A stretch of 64,000 nucleotides of DNA from Janthinobacterium sp. BJB426 (GCF_002735705.1 NZ_PDZL01000020.1:26962-90961); one strand, 5' to 3'; counted from the stretch's first letter, positions 34,685 to 45,001 are shown. A program made the numbers and translations. The notes: generated by a model not told the origin, from the sequence alone.

Positions 34685-37600
34685 TCAGGGGGCGTCGCTG
34701 GCGGCAAATTCCACAGAAATTTGTTCCGCCACCTGCGCCAGCGCCGGTCCGAGGGCTGTCAACAGGGCGCGCGCCTGCTGCAGGTCGCCGCCCACGCGCA
34801 AACCTTCGATCGACGCGCACAGGCCGGCAAAGGCATGCGCGCCCACGGCCAGTGCCGACGATTTGCTGCGGTGGCCCAGGTCGGCCAGGCGCCCCAGGTC
34901 TTCCAGCGCCATGGCTTGCTCCATTTCGGCGATGCCGTCGCGCGCCGTGTCGAGAAACAGCTGGGTGTATTTGCGCATCTTCACGGGGTCATTGCTGAAC
35001 GTGAGCGCCAGCGTGGCCAGGTCGAGGATGGCCGTGTCGCGCAACTCCGGCGAGGCTCCCGATGGCGGCGCCTTCGGCACTGCCACCAGCCTGTCACCCA
35101 CGCGCGCATGGCCGATGCCGCCGATGCCTCCACGCAGCCGGAACCATTTCGCCAGCAGGTGAAACAGCAGATTCGGGGCGATCGGCTTGGTCACGAATTC
35201 GTCCATGCCCGCCTCCAGGCAGCGGGCGCGGTCTTCGCTGCCCGCATTGGCCGTCATGGCGATCACCAGCAGACCGGCAAGCTGCGGATCGGCGCGGATG
35301 CGGCGCGTCGCCTCGAAGCCGTCCATCTCCGGCATCTGCACGTCCATCAGCACGCAGTCATAGCGCTGGTGCGCCAGCAATTCCAGCGCTTCGCGGCCAT
35401 TGCAGGCGACGCAGACGGTGGCGCCGGCGTCTTCCAGCAGTTCGCAGCCCACCTGCTGGCTGAAGACGTTGTCTTCCACCAGCAGGATGGAGGCGCCGCG
35501 GATCACGCCCAGTACTTCCGGCTCGACTTCGGCGACGCGCTCGTCGGCCGCCTGCGCGCTTTTCTCCAGGCGCGCCGTGAACCAGAAGGTGCTGCCCAGG
35601 CCAGGCTGGCTGTACACGCCCACCTTGCCGCCCATGAGCTCCACCAGCTGCTTGCTGATCACCAGCCCCAGGCCGCTGCCGCCATACTTGCGCGTGGTCG
35701 ACGGGTCGGCCTGGTGGAAGGAGCGGAACAGCTGCGCCACCTCTTCCTGATTCATGCCGATGCCGCGATCCTGCACCTCGAAGCGCAGCATGCCGTGGCT
35801 GCCCCGCTCCTCGGACTGGCGCACGCGCACGAAGATGCTGCCATTGTCGGAAAACTTGATGGCGTTGCTGGTCAGGTTCAGCAAGACCTGCTCCAGGCGC
35901 AGCGGGTCGCCACGCCAGCGCTGCGGCAGTTCCGGCGCGATATCGAACTGCAGTGCCAGGCCCTTGACGGCGGCCGCGTCGCCCAGCTGGCTGGCGATAT
36001 TCGCCAGCAGGGTGTCGAGACGGAAGTCCAGCACTTCCAGTTCCAGCTTGCCCGCCTCGATCTTGGAAAAATCGAGAATATCGTTGATCAGGCCCAGCAA
36101 ATGCTGGCCCGAATGGAAGATTTTCTGCAGATAGTCGCGCTGGCGCGCGTCGGCCACCGATTTCAGCGCCAGGTGCGCCATGCCGATGATGCTGTTCATC
36201 GGCGTGCGGATCTCATGGCTCATGTTCGACAGGAAGTCGCTCTTGGCCTGGCTGGCCGCGTCGGCCTGCTCCTTCAGGCGGTGCAGTTCCGTCACGTCCG
36301 TGGACAGGCCGATCAGGCCCGTGACGGGCCCGGGCAAGCCCAGCGGCACCTTCACGCTCCACAGGTGATGCACCTGGCCCTGCGCATCGACGAAACGCTC
36401 CTCGCCGACAAACTTGGCGCCGCTGTCGAACACCTGGCGCTCCGTCAGCTGCACCGACGCCGCCGCATCGCCGAGCATCAACTCGCCATCCTGGCGACCG
36501 ATCAGCTGCTCCGCCGAACGGCCCAGTATCTTCGCCGTGCGCGCATTCACGTAGCGGTAGCGCAGGTCGGCATCCTTCATGTAGACGTAGGCGTCGACGC
36601 TGTCGAGCACCGTATCGAGCAGGGTGCGCTGCGCCACCGCGTTGCGGCGCGAACGGTACAAGGTAAAGATGTAGCCATAAATGAGCAGGGTGCCGGCCAC
36701 GCCGACGGCCAGCGCCAGCCAGGGAAAATAGCGGTCGAAGGGGCTGTACAGTTCCGCCTTGCGCACGCGGAAATGGGCTTTCCACAGGCCGCCCTGGTAT
36801 GCCACGGGCAGCACCTGGTCGAAATAGTCGGCATCGCTGCCCGGTTGCGGCGGCGGTGCAGCCAGATCGTCGTCGTCATTGAACAGCAGGCGGTCCTGCG
36901 GCGTGATGCGCCAGACGCCATCGGCAGGCCGCGCTTCGGCGGCGCTGTACAGGGTCAGGTGCAGCGGCTCCAGGGCGCTGCGTTCGAGCGCGCTGTGCAC
37001 CAGCTGCGCCACGCCAAAGCCGATGCCGACGGAGCCCTGGTAGGCGGCGCGGCGCTCGGCCACGCTGCCTTGCGGCATGCCGTTGCGGTACACGGGCAGG
37101 CGCATGCCCAGGCCAATGTGCGCGGGCGGCCCCTTGATCATGATCACCTGGCCTGACGCGCTGACCTCGCCGCTGTCGCGCGCCTGCGCCAGGGATTGCG
37201 CCACCAGCGGGTTGGCGCCGATATCGACGCCCATGCGTTCGGCCAGCAGGGAATCGGGTTCCAGGTAAGTGAGTACCGTGTATTCCGGCCGCTCCCCCGC
37301 CGGACGAATGGTGAAGGCGGGATAGCCGCGTGGCGCCAGGCTGGTGTCACCGCGCACGCCGGAGACATAGGCCGCGCGCTGCGCCTGCGTCAGCGCCACC
37401 GCGTAGTTGACCGACTCGATGGCCGGGAACTGGCGCGCGATATCGAGGCCGGCCACGTAATCGTGGAACTGCCGGCGCGTCAGCTGCTCGCTGGTGCGGA
37501 ACAGGGCTTCGAGGCCCCGCAACAGGTCGGAATAGCTTTTTACGCGCGTGATCAGGCTATGCTGGGCGCCATGCGTGAGGTTGTCGAAACGCTGTTCGGC

Positions 37601-37723
37601 GTCGTCATTGACCGTGCGCGCCGCACCCGCGTACAGGGCGCCGCCCACCGCCAATGCCAGCAGCAAGCCACCCGCCCAGATCCTGATGCCTGATCCCGTC
37701 CCGCCCTTGCTCAAAGTGTGCAT
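34685..37723 (-). CDS. CHASE-PAS hybrid sensor histidine kinase with receiver and HPt domains
   Basis: The 1012-residue protein has an N-terminal membrane helix ([20 protein letters not shown]), a periplasmic CHASE domain (about 30-240; [40 protein letters not shown]), a second helix, a PAS domain (about 365-490), HisKA ([20 protein letters not shown]), HATPase ([40 protein letters not shown]), a receiver ([20 protein letters not shown]) and a C-terminal HPt with [20 protein letters not shown]. All phospho-relay residues appear present. The start at 37723 gives a normal membrane anchor; the upstream extension of 45 codons is rejected. No response regulator adjoins, so it is an orphan kinase. 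CHASE in other proteins binds small ligands. Confidence 0.92.
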   Translation of the reverse strand: MHTLSKGGTGSGIRIWAGGLLLALAVGGALYAGAARTVNDDAEQRFDNLTHGAQHSLITRVKSYSDLLRGLEALFRTSEQLTRRQFHDYVAGLDIARQFPAIESVNYAVALTQAQRAAYVSGVRGDTSLAPRGYPAFTIRPAGERPEYTVLTYLEPDSLLAERMGVDIGANPLVAQSLAQARDSGEVSASGQVIMIKGPPAHIGLGMRLPVYRNGMPQGSVAERRAAYQGSVGIGFGVAQLVHSALERSALEPLHLTLYSAAEARPADGVWRITPQDRLLFNDDDDLAAPPPQPGSDADYFDQVLPVAYQGGLWKAHFRVRKAELYSPFDRYFPWLALAVGVAGTLLIYGYIFTLYRSRRNAVAQRTLLDTVLDSVDAYVYMKDADLRYRYVNARTAKILGRSAEQLIGRQDGELMLGDAAASVQLTERQVFDSGAKFVGEERFVDAQGQVHHLWSVKVPLGLPGPVTGLIGLSTDVTELHRLKEQADAASQAKSDFLSNMSHEIRTPMNSIIGMAHLALKSVADARQRDYLQKIFHSGQHLLGLINDILDFSKIEAGKLELEVLDFRLDTLLANIASQLGDAAAVKGLALQFDIAPELPQRWRGDPLRLEQVLLNLTSNAIKFSDNGSIFVRVRQSEERGSHGMLRFEVQDRGIGMNQEEVAQLFRSFHQADPSTTRKYGGSGLGLVISKQLVELMGGKVGVYSQPGLGSTFWFTARLEKSAQAADERVAEVEPEVLGVIRGASILLVEDNVFSQQVGCELLEDAGATVCVACNGREALELLAHQRYDCVLMDVQMPEMDGFEATRRIRADPQLAGLLVIAMTANAGSEDRARCLEAGMDEFVTKPIAPNLLFHLLAKWFRLRGGIGGIGHARVGDRLVAVPKAPPSGASPELRDTAILDLATLALTFSNDPVKMRKYTQLFLDTARDGIAEMEQAMALEDLGRLADLGHRSKSSALAVGAHAFAGLCASIEGLRVGGDLQQARALLTALGPALAQVAEQISVEFAASDAP

Positions 37724-37807
37724 TGTCGATCGCTTATTCCGGTTTCCTTGAATGTGCGGCGCCCCGCCGCCCAGCAAGTACGAGGATACTATCAAAGCCC
37801 CTGCCCC

Positions 37808-37835
37808 ACGCGCTTGTGAAAGAAAAAAAGCGCGT
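37808..37835 (-). terminator. Stem-loop downstream of LysR gene
   Basis: ACGCGCTT and AAGCGCGT give a perfect 8-bp stem with a 12-base loop, between the LysR stop and the sensor kinase start (both minus strand). A T-run lies in the loop rather than after the stem, so function is tentative. Confidence 0.3.
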
Positions 37836-37865
37836 CCGATGGTTGCCCTGGAAAACACCGGGCGC

Positions 37866-38756
37866 CTAGATCCCCGGCAACGCCCCGGCCAGGAAGTCGC
37901 AAAAGGCGCGCACCTTTTCCTGCACGTGGCGTCCGTCGGGCGTCAAGGCATACACGCCGCGCCTGGCCATGCCGTACGACGGCAGGACGCGCACCAGGGC
38001 GCCGCTGGCCAGCAGCGGGGCGGCGACGAATGACGGCAGCGCCCCCACGCCGATGCCCGCCACCAGCATGTCGGCCAGCAGCAGGCTGCTGTCAGCGGAA
38101 AAGCGCACGGGCAGGACAATGCTGCTGCTCCCTTCCGGGCCGGCCAGCTGCCAGACGCCGGGGCTGTCGGCCAGCCGGTAGGCCAGGCAATCGTGGCCGT
38201 GCAAGTCCTGCGCCAGCCGGGGCGTGCCGCGCAGCGCCAGATAGGCGGGCGATGCGCAAATCATTTGCTCGATGTCGCCCAGGCGGCGCGCCACCAGGGA
38301 TGAATCGGCCAGCGCGGCGCGGATGCGCAGCGACACGTCATAGCCCTCGCCCACCACGTCGCGCAGGCGGTCGTCCAGGGTCATCTCGATTTTGACGTCC
38401 GGATAGCGGGCCATGAACACCGGCAGCAGCGGCGACAGCACTTTCAAGCCAAACGACAGCGGCGCATTCACGCGCAGCCGCCCCGCCACCTTGCCGGTAC
38501 AGCCGCGCGTGGCCAGTTCCAGCGCATCGATTTCATCGAGCAGGCGGCAGCATTCAGCATAGTAGGCGCGCCCGCCGTCCGACAAGCTCATGCGCCGCGT
38601 CGTGCGCACCAGCAGCACCGTGCCCAGATGCGCCTCCAGCTGGCGCACCTGCTTGCTGATGGCCGCCGCCGACTGATTCAGGTCCAGCGCCGCCTTGCTG
38701 AAGCTGTCGCGCTCGACCACCTTGCGAAACACGCGCATGTGCGCCAGGACATCCAT
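37866..38756 (-). CDS. LysR-family transcriptional regulator
   Basis: The 296-residue regulator begins MDVLAHMRVFRKVVERDSFS and continues with KAALDLNQSAAAISKQVRQL (winged helix, residues 1-60); the effector domain covers about 90-295 (GRLRVNAPLSFGLKVLSPLL). It is of the large CrgA/AaeR-like subgroup. The start at 38756 is favoured because GGA lies seven bases before it; an ATG four codons earlier is the alternative. It is divergent from the interrupted cyclase gene, 108 bases away, and may control it. Confidence 0.9.
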   Translation of the reverse strand: MDVLAHMRVFRKVVERDSFSKAALDLNQSAAAISKQVRQLEAHLGTVLLVRTTRRMSLSDGGRAYYAECCRLLDEIDALELATRGCTGKVAGRLRVNAPLSFGLKVLSPLLPVFMARYPDVKIEMTLDDRLRDVVGEGYDVSLRIRAALADSSLVARRLGDIEQMICASPAYLALRGTPRLAQDLHGHDCLAYRLADSPGVWQLAGPEGSSSIVLPVRFSADSSLLLADMLVAGIGVGALPSFVAAPLLASGALVRVLPSYGMARRGVYALTPDGRHVQEKVRAFCDFLAGALPGI

Positions 38757-38864
38757 GATTATTTCCATCCAGTTGAATATCTTATTATTTTATCGCTGAT
38801 TATCATTGAAATGGAAAACAATATGATGGCGGCTTCTTCATTCATGTCACGCAAGGAGTACCCC

Positions 38865-39857
38865 ATGTTCAAACCATCCGCCGCCCTGGCCGCCCTGCTG
38901 CTGGCCCTGCTGGCCGCCACAGTGCATGCTGCCCCGGCCGCCGCCCTGCCCGAAGTGGGCATCAGTCCCTGGGGGCCGAAAGACGAAATCGGCCGCCTGA
39001 ACCTGATGACGCCGACATCGCGCGCCGCCATCCTGGCGCGCATCGACGGCGGCAAGAGCTACGACCTGGCCGTCGATTTTTATGTCGGCATGCCCAGCTG
39101 GCAGGCGGCCGGCGATCCGCCCTACCAGATGTAGATGACGCACACGCCGAAGGGCAACGTGGTGGCTGACTCGATGCATGTGGGCGAACAGATGAACCGC
39201 CACGTCAGTTACACGGGTTCGGCCGTGTCCATGTATGCGCACATGGGCACGCATATCGACGCGCTCAACCATTTCGGCTTGAACGGCAAGATCTGGAACG
39301 GTTTTACGGAAGAGCAATACCTGGGCGACCGGGGCTGGACCGTGACGGGCGCGGAAAAACTGCCGCCCATCATCGCGCGCGGCGTGCTGATCGACGTGGC
39401 CATGGCCAAAGGATTGCAACAGTTGCCCGACAATTACCGCGTCACGCGGCAAGACTTGCGCGCCGCGCTGGCCAAACAGAAGGTCACGCTGGAAAAGGGC
39501 GATGTGGTGCTGATACGCACGGGCCGCATGCAGCACTATGAGCAGGCGCAAGCGTACATGGCGAATCCGCCCGGCCTGTCGCTCGATGCAGCGAAATTCC
39601 TTGTGGAAGATGGCGGCGCCATGGTGGTGGGCGCGGACAACCTCAGTTTCGAAGCGTTTCCGTCCGAAGTGGCCGGCAACTACCTGCCCGTGCACACGTA
39701 TCTGCTGGCGCAGCAGGGCACGCCCATCCTGAAACTGGTCGACCTGGAAGGCTTGTCACGCGACAAGGTCTACCAGTTTGCCTTCATCGGCGCCTCGCTG
39801 AAATTCCGCGGCGGCGATGCGGCCCCCATCCGTCCCGTGGCCCTGCCGATCCGCTGA
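38865..39857 (+). pseudogene. Cyclase-family protein (kynurenine formamidase-like) with in-frame TAG
   Basis: One frame of 331 codons encodes a secreted cyclase-family protein with a TAG at codon 90 (39132-39134) followed directly by ATG. Residues 1-23 are a signal peptide (MFKPSAALAALLLALLAATV, then HAAPAA), and AAGGAG stands six bases before the ATG. The metal-binding signature HMGTHIDALNHFG lies after the stop. The reading PYQM-stop-MTHTP matches a family position usually occupied by Trp, so TGG to TAG is likely. Apart from this codon the frame is intact. The result is an early truncation, or a 240-residue restart lacking the signal. A sequencing error is not excluded. Confidence 0.85.
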
Positions 39858-39859
39858 GT

Positions 39860-40630
39860 TCAAACCGAGGCAGCCTGCAATGTGCTTGTACCATGGTCAT
39901 CCCAGGCATCGGCGCAGCGCACCACGTCGCCCACGACGATGATGCTGGGGCTGCCCAGGCCGCTGACCTGCAAGTCGGCGGGCAAATCCCGCAGAGTGCT
40001 CAGCAATTCGCGCTGGGCTGCCAGGCTGGCCGATTGCACCACGGCCACGGGCGTGCCCGGCGCCATGCCGCCGGCCAGCAAGCCCGCCTGGATGGCGGCC
40101 ACCCTGGCCACGCCCATGTAGATGACGAGGGTGAGGCCGCTTTGCGCCAGCGCAAGCCAGTTCGGTTCCGACGCGCTATCCTTGCCGTGACCCGTGACGA
40201 AAATCGCGCCCTGGCTCCAGCTGCGGTGCGTCAGCGGCACGCCGATGGACGATGGCGCGGCCAGGCCGCTGCTGATGCCGGGGATCACCTCGACGGCCAC
40301 GCCGTGGCTGCGCAGATAGGCGCGCTCTTCGCCGCCGCGCCCGAACAAATACGGGTCGCCCCCTTTCAGGCGCACCACGTGCAGGCCGGCACGGGCTTCG
40401 GCCAGCATCAGGCGTTCGATGAAGGCTTGCGGCGTGGACGCGCAGCCGCCCCGCTTGCCCACCTCGACCACGCGCACGCCTTGTGCCGCATGCGCGAGGA
40501 TGGCCGGGTTGACGAGGTCATCGATCAGCACCACGTCGGCCCGCGCGATGGCCTTCACCGCCTTGAGGGTCAACAGGTCCGGTTCGCCGGGACCGGCGCC
40601 GACCAGGGTCACGCTTCCAAATTGCGCCAT
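39860..40630 (-). CDS. cobA: Uroporphyrinogen-III C-methyltransferase
   Basis: The 256-residue enzyme methylates uroporphyrinogen III at C2 and C7 with SAM to make precorrin-2, on the route to siroheme and cobalamin. Signatures: TLVGAGPGEPDLLTLKAVKA at the N-terminus, HVVRLKGGDPYLFGRGGEER, VIPGISSGLAAPSSIGVPLT and FVTGHGKD. It is the single-domain SUMT type, without the CysG oxidase-chelatase domain. The start at 40630 is where homology begins; an in-frame extension into nasS is rejected. It follows nasS by 14 bases, so siroheme supply for nitrite reductase is the likely purpose. Confidence 0.94.
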   Translation of the reverse strand: MAQFGSVTLVGAGPGEPDLLTLKAVKAIARADVVLIDDLVNPAILAHAAQGVRVVEVGKRGGCASTPQAFIERLMLAEARAGLHVVRLKGGDPYLFGRGGEERAYLRSHGVAVEVIPGISSGLAAPSSIGVPLTHRSWSQGAIFVTGHGKDSASEPNWLALAQSGLTLVIYMGVARVAAIQAGLLAGGMAPGTPVAVVQSASLAAQRELLSTLRDLPADLQVSGLGSPSIIVVGDVVRCADAWDDHGTSTLQAASV

Positions 40631-40644
40631 GATGCACTCTCCAA

Positions 40645-41835
40645 TCAGAAAAAATGGCCGATGGCAAACGATGCCGCGTAGGCTTCCGGCGCGCTGCCGT
40701 CCCATACGACGCCGTCGCACAGGGTCGAGCTGCGCATGGCGGCCTTTGGTACTGGCGTGGCCGTCATTTCCGCCGCCTGGCGGTACAGGTCGATGCGGTT
40801 GACTTGCCTTGCCACCGCCAGGTAATCGGGCTCGTCGCGCAGCAAGCCCCAGCGCCGGTGCTGGGTCATGAACCACATGCCGTCCGACAAATACGGGAAA
40901 TTCACGGCGCCGTCGCCGTAAAACTTCAAGCCGTGCGCCTCGTCCCAGGTCTTGCCCAGGCCATCCTGGTAGTGACCGAGGATGCGTGGCGCCAGCATTT
41001 CCTGCGGCGTATGCAGATAAGCGGGCTCGGCCAGAGTGGCCGCCATGGCCAGCCGGTTGGCGTCGCTGGCGTCGATCCAGCGGCCCGCCTCGAGCACGGC
41101 GGCAATCAGGGCGCGGCAGCTGTTCGGATGCTGCTGGGCAAACGCTGCGCTGGTCCCCAGCACCTTGCCCGGATGATCGGGCCAGATGGCCCCGCTGGTG
41201 ATGGCCGTCACGCCCACGCCATCGACGATGGCCTTGTAGCCCCATGGTTCGCCGGCGCAAAAACCATCCATCTGTCCCGCGCGCAAGGCGGCCACCATCT
41301 GCGACGGCGGCACGGTCATCACGCGCGCGTCGCGCAGCGGATCGATGCCCTGCGCGGCCAGCCAGTATTGCAGCAGCATCGCGTGGTTACCGGTCGGGAA
41401 AGTATGCGCAAACGCAAACGGCCGCGCGGCCCCGCGCATGTGCCGCGCCAAGGTGGGACCATCGTGGGCGCCCTCGCGCGCCAGCGCCGCCGACAGGGTG
41501 ACGGCCTGGCCGCTGTGATTGAGATTCATCAATACGGCCATGTCGTGCTGCTGCCCGCCTATGCCCATCTGCACGCCATACACGAGACCGTACAACACGT
41601 GGGCAGCGTCGAGTTCGCCGCTATTCAATTTGTCGCGCACGCCGGCCCACGACATCTCCCGGCTCAGTTCGATCTTGATGCCGTACTTTTCATCGAGGCC
41701 CAGTTTTGAGGCCATCACCAGCGAGGCGCAATCGGTCAGCGGCAGGTAGCCGATGCGTATCGTCTGTTTTTCCGGTTGCAGGGATCGCCTCACCTGGGTG
41801 CCATGTCCCGCCTCTTTGCCCGCTTGCTCTGTCAT
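40645..41835 (-). CDS. nasS: NasS-like nitrate sensor (NrtA/CmpA family, no signal peptide)
   Basis: The 396-residue protein belongs to the NrtA/CmpA nitrate-binding fold (IRIGYLPLTDCASLVMASKL, AAHVLYGLVYGVQMGIGGQQ, FPTGNHAMLLQYWLAAQGID, DGFCAGEPWGYKAIVDGVGV). Starting at 41835, with AAGGA eight bases upstream, it has no signal peptide. This matches NasS, the cytoplasmic sensor that holds the antiterminator NasT when nitrate is absent, rather than the periplasmic NrtA. The adjacent upstream gene encodes a NasT-type ANTAR protein, which supports that. A longer in-frame start at 41973 lies upstream of the sigma54-like promoter and is rejected. Confidence 0.87.
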   Translation of the reverse strand: MTEQAGKEAGHGTQVRRSLQPEKQTIRIGYLPLTDCASLVMASKLGLDEKYGIKIELSREMSWAGVRDKLNSGELDAAHVLYGLVYGVQMGIGGQQHDMAVLMNLNHSGQAVTLSAALAREGAHDGPTLARHMRGAARPFAFAHTFPTGNHAMLLQYWLAAQGIDPLRDARVMTVPPSQMVAALRAGQMDGFCAGEPWGYKAIVDGVGVTAITSGAIWPDHPGKVLGTSAAFAQQHPNSCRALIAAVLEAGRWIDASDANRLAMAATLAEPAYLHTPQEMLAPRILGHYQDGLGKTWDEAHGLKFYGDGAVNFPYLSDGMWFMTQHRRWGLLRDEPDYLAVARQVNRIDLYRQAAEMTATPVPKAAMRSSTLCDGVVWDGSAPEAYAASFAIGHFF

Positions 41836-41900
41836 ACCATTCCTTGCTGATAAGTACTGTTTTGCCGCGCCACCGTGGGCAAGGCTCTCCCCGACCAGCA

Positions 41901-41914
41901 GCAAGGACCGTGCC
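41901..41914 (-). promoter_or_regulatory. Sigma54 (-24/-12) promoter upstream of nasS
   Basis: On the minus strand AGGCACGGTCCTTGCT matches the TGGCACG-N4-TTGCW consensus with one mismatch, with the invariant GG-N10-GC spacing. Transcription would start near 41889, about 54 bases before the nasS ATG. Confidence 0.75.
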
Positions 41915-41944
41915 TGTGCATATCCAGTCCGAGGCAGCTGGAAA

Positions 41945-41969
41945 CGCACCGCAATGGTGCACTGCACCA
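41945..41969. promoter_or_regulatory. NtrC-like binding sites upstream of the nasS promoter
   Basis: On the minus strand TGCACCATTGCGGTGCG (41945-41961) fits the NtrC pattern GCAC-N7-GTGC. It overlaps a perfect 15-base dyad, TGGTGCACTGCACCA (41955-41969). The centres lie about 64-73 bases before the predicted start, closer than usual for NtrC enhancers. Confidence 0.6.
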
Positions 41970-41992
41970 GCATGTATCAGAAAGTGGACGAT

Positions 41993-42631
41993 TCATCCCA
42001 GCAAGTCCTCCACGTCGAGGATACGCTGGGCGATCTCTGCCAGTTTGAGTTTCTTGTTCATGGCCATGCTGCGCAAGCGCTGATAAGCCTGGTCTTCCGT
42101 CAAGCCGTGATGCGTCATCAGCAAGCCCTTGGCCCGTTCGATCACCTTGCGTTCGAGCAGCTTGTGCCGCGTGTCGAGCAATTCGGCGCGCAATTTTTCT
42201 TCCTGGCGAAAGCGCGCGAGGGCCACGTTCAGCACGGGTTGAATGCGCTCGGCCTGCAAGCCGGCCACGATATAGGCGGATACGCCGGCCGCCATGGCCG
42301 CGTCGATGCTGGCCGTGGCGCCGTCTTCGGTAAACAATACGATGGGGCGGCGCTCGTCACGCGTGGCGATGACAATGTGCTCGAGCACGTCACGCGCGTC
42401 CGATTCGGCGTCGATGATGATGAGGTCAGGCTGCAGCTGCGCAATGCGCTCGGGAAGGTAGAGGTCGGCAGGCAGCGAGGCGACGATGTCGTAGCCCGAT
42501 TCCAGCAAGCCAATGCGCAAGGCATTGCCGCGCTGCACCTGGGCCGCCAAAGCCGCATTCTCGTGCACGCCGTGCTCGACGATGGTGTTGACGACAACGA
42601 TGCGCAAAGGCTGGGTACGGCTGGACGTCAT
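41993..42631 (-). CDS. nasT: ANTAR-domain response regulator, NasT-like antiterminator
   Basis: The 212-residue protein has a degenerate N-terminal receiver-like domain (LRIVVVNTIVEHGVHENAAL, PDLIIIDAESDARDVLEHIV) and a C-terminal ANTAR RNA-binding domain (ERKVIERAKGLLMTHHGLTE, then DQAYQRLRSMAMNKKLKLAE, about 150-205). NasT binds paired hairpins in leaders of nitrate-assimilation mRNAs and stops termination; NasS sequesters it without nitrate. The start at 42631 is preferred over an upstream TTG, though the ribosome binding site is poor. The order nasT-nasS matches that known in Paracoccus. It follows iolA by 62 bases. Confidence 0.9.
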   Translation of the reverse strand: MTSSRTQPLRIVVVNTIVEHGVHENAALAAQVQRGNALRIGLLESGYDIVASLPADLYLPERIAQLQPDLIIIDAESDARDVLEHIVIATRDERRPIVLFTEDGATASIDAAMAAGVSAYIVAGLQAERIQPVLNVALARFRQEEKLRAELLDTRHKLLERKVIERAKGLLMTHHGLTEDQAYQRLRSMAMNKKLKLAEIAQRILDVEDLLG

Positions 42632-42693
42632 GGGAGCGATCTGCAATGGCTAAACACAACCATTGCAGTAAGCAAGAAGCGAACCAGATGTTT

Positions 42694-44193
42694 TTACTTC
42701 AGGGTCGGCATGGCAAACTCGGCGCCGGCGGCCGTGGAAGCGGGCCAGCGCTGCGTGACGGCCTTCTGTTTCGTATAGAAGCGCACGGATTCCGGGCCAT
42801 GCGCGTGATGGTCGCCAAACAGGCTGCGCTTCCAGCCGCCGAAGCTGTGGAAAGCCATCGGCACGGGAATCGGCACGTTGACGCCCACCATGCCCACCTG
42901 CACCCGGTGCGTGTACTCGCGCGCCGTGTTGCCATCGCGCGTGTAGATGGCCGTGCCGTTGCCGTACTCATGCGCGTTGACGAGATCCAGCGCCGTGGCA
43001 AAATCGGGCACGCGCACGATGCACAGGACGGGCCCGAAAATTTCTTCCTTGTAGATCGTCATTTCCGGCGTCACATGGTCGAACAGGCTGCCGCCAAGGA
43101 AAAAGCCGTTTTCGTGGCCGGGCAGCACAAAACCGCGTCCGTCACTGACCAGTTTCGCGCCTTCTTTCACGCCTGTGGCGATGTAGCCGGCAATTTTATC
43201 CTTGTGCACTTGCGTGACGACAGGCCCCATCTCGGCCGACAAATCCATGCCCTGCGTGATTTTCAAGGCGGCGATGCGCGGCACCAGCGCCTCGACCAGC
43301 TGGTCCGCCACATTGCCGACCGCCACGACGACGGAAATGGCCATGCAGCGCTCGCCGGCCGAGCCAAACGCCGCGCCCATCAGGGCGTCCACCGTCTGCG
43401 GGATATCCGCATCCGGCATGACGACCATGTGATTTTTCGCGCCACCGAGCGCCTGCACGCGCTTGCCCTGCGCGCAGCCGGTGGCATAGATGTATTCGGC
43501 AATCGGCGTGGAACCGACAAAGCTGACGGCGCGCACATCCGGGTGGTGCAACAAGCCATCCACGGCTTCCTTGTCGCCCTGCACCACGTTGAAGACGCCG
43601 TCGGGCAAGCCCGCATCCGTCAACAGTTGTGCCAGCAGCAGGCTGGCCGACGGGTCGCGCTCCGATGGTTTCAAGACGAAAGTATTGCCGCAGGCAATCG
43701 CCATCGGGAACATCCACATTGGCACCATCACGGGAAAGTTGAAGGGCGTGATACCGACGCAGACACCGAGCGCCTGGCGGATCGACCAGGCATCGATGCC
43801 GCCGGCCACTTGTTCCGAATATTCCCCCTTCATCATTTGCGGGATGCCGCAGGCAAATTCCACTACTTCGATGCCGCGCGTCACTTCCCCTTTGGCATCC
43901 GTAAACACCTTGCCGTGCTCTGCCGTGATCAGCGCGGCCAATTGATCCGAGTGTTCTTCCAGCAATTCCTTAAACTTGAACATGACGCGGGCGCGGCGCA
44001 ACGGCGACGTTTGCGACCAGGCGGGAAACGCTGCGTGGGCGGCGGCCACAGCCGCGTTCAGTTCGGAAGGCGTGGCCAGCGCCACCTTCGCCGTCACGGC
44101 GCCCGTGGCGGGATTGAAGACGTCGCTCGTGCGCTCGGAGCGCGAAGCCATGGGGTTGCCACCAATAAAGTGGCCGATCTGTTGCGTTGTCAT
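42694..44193 (-). CDS. iolA: CoA-acylating methylmalonate-/malonate-semialdehyde dehydrogenase
   Basis: The 499-residue aldehyde dehydrogenase converts malonate semialdehyde to acetyl-CoA, CO2 and NADH in inositol breakdown, and can act on methylmalonate semialdehyde from valine. Signatures of the MmsA/IolA clade are [54 protein letters not shown], and the catalytic Cys in [18 protein letters not shown]. The [24 protein letters not shown] segment (here [20 protein letters not shown]) is clade-specific. It closes the iol operon: iolB ends 11 bases upstream. AAAGGA precedes the ATG by eight bases. Confidence 0.95.
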   Translation of the reverse strand: MTTQQIGHFIGGNPMASRSERTSDVFNPATGAVTAKVALATPSELNAAVAAAHAAFPAWSQTSPLRRARVMFKFKELLEEHSDQLAALITAEHGKVFTDAKGEVTRGIEVVEFACGIPQMMKGEYSEQVAGGIDAWSIRQALGVCVGITPFNFPVMVPMWMFPMAIACGNTFVLKPSERDPSASLLLAQLLTDAGLPDGVFNVVQGDKEAVDGLLHHPDVRAVSFVGSTPIAEYIYATGCAQGKRVQALGGAKNHMVVMPDADIPQTVDALMGAAFGSAGERCMAISVVVAVGNVADQLVEALVPRIAALKITQGMDLSAEMGPVVTQVHKDKIAGYIATGVKEGAKLVSDGRGFVLPGHENGFFLGGSLFDHVTPEMTIYKEEIFGPVLCIVRVPDFATALDLVNAHEYGNGTAIYTRDGNTAREYTHRVQVGMVGVNVPIPVPMAFHSFGGWKRSLFGDHHAHGPESVRFYTKQKAVTQRWPASTAAGAEFAMPTLK

Positions 44194-44203
44194 TGCAGTT
44201 CCT

Positions 44204-45001
44204 TTATTTGGTATTCATCAGCCATTCATGGGCCGGGTCGTTCTTGAAATGCCAGACCCGCTTGGGGCCGGCCATCACGTTCAGGTAATAGCCATCGTAG
44301 CCATACGGCACGGTCACGGGGTGGTAGCCCCTGGGCACCATCACCACGTCGTGGTTTTCCACGGCCATGGCTTCATCGATGGAACGGTCGTCCGTGTAGA
44401 CTCTTTGGTAGGCAAAGCCCTGCTCCGGATTGAGGCGGTGGTAATACGTTTCTTCCAGCGAACTTTCCAGCGGCACATTGTCGCTGTCGTGCTTGTGCGG
44501 CGGATAGCTCGATGAATGGCCGGACGGCGTAACCACCTCGACCACCAGCAAGCCGTCCGCCTCGGCCGTCTGCGGCAGGATGTCGCACACATAGCGCGTG
44601 TTGGCGCCCTTGCCGCGCACAGAGCGCGTCATGGTCGATGGCTCGATCAAGCGCGCCGGACGCTGGGTCATGGCCGGCGCGCTGCACAGCGCCACTTCCG
44701 CAGCGCTCACCGCCGTGATGCTGACCTTGGTTTCCAATGGGACATACACGGCGTAGGGTGAGATGTCTTCAAAAACACTGGCGCGATTGCCGATGGCTTC
44801 CCAGCTCTGTTCGCCAGCCTGCACGGTGACCGTGCCCGTCAACACGACGATGCACAGTTCGCGGCTGCCCGTCTCCAGGTTCAGCGACTCGCCGGCGGCC
44901 AGCCGATGCGCGGCGAAACCGACATGCGTCCAGCCGGCCGACTCGGGCGTCACCTCGACGATGGCCTGGCCTTGGCCCGCTTTCACCAGCAGCGGGCTCA
45001 T
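44204..45001 (-). CDS. iolB: 5-deoxy-glucuronate isomerase
   Basis: The 265-residue bicupin isomerises 5-deoxy-glucuronate to 2-deoxy-5-keto-gluconate. Signatures include [20 protein letters not shown] in the first cupin, [20 protein letters not shown] (metal-binding His residues) and [20 protein letters not shown] in the second, and [20 protein letters not shown]. The start at 45001 overlaps the iolE stop (ATGA). An in-frame extension upstream into iolE is rejected. The length agrees with the family (about 265-270). Confidence 0.95.
   Translation of the reverse strand: MSPLLVKAGQGQAIVEVTPESAGWTHVGFAAHRLAAGESLNLETGSRELCIVVLTGTVTVQAGEQSWEAIGNRASVFEDISPYAVYVPLETKVSITAVSAAEVALCSAPAMTQRPARLIEPSTMTRSVRGKGANTRYVCDILPQTAEADGLLVVEVVTPSGHSSSYPPHKHDSDNVPLESSLEETYYHRLNPEQGFAYQRVYTDDRSIDEAMAVENHDVVMVPRGYHPVTVPYGYDGYYLNVMAGPKRVWHFKNDPAHEWLMNTK

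Noticed and set aside
39135..39857. Separate intact cyclase gene starting at the ATG after the TAG.
   Set aside because: It would lack the signal peptide and first 90 residues, has no ribosome binding site, and the upstream part in the same frame encodes the missing half.
41836..41973. Longer nasS start at 41973.
   Set aside because: The extension covers the sigma54 promoter and NtrC-like sites and adds residues without family similarity; the ATG at 41835 has a good ribosome binding site.
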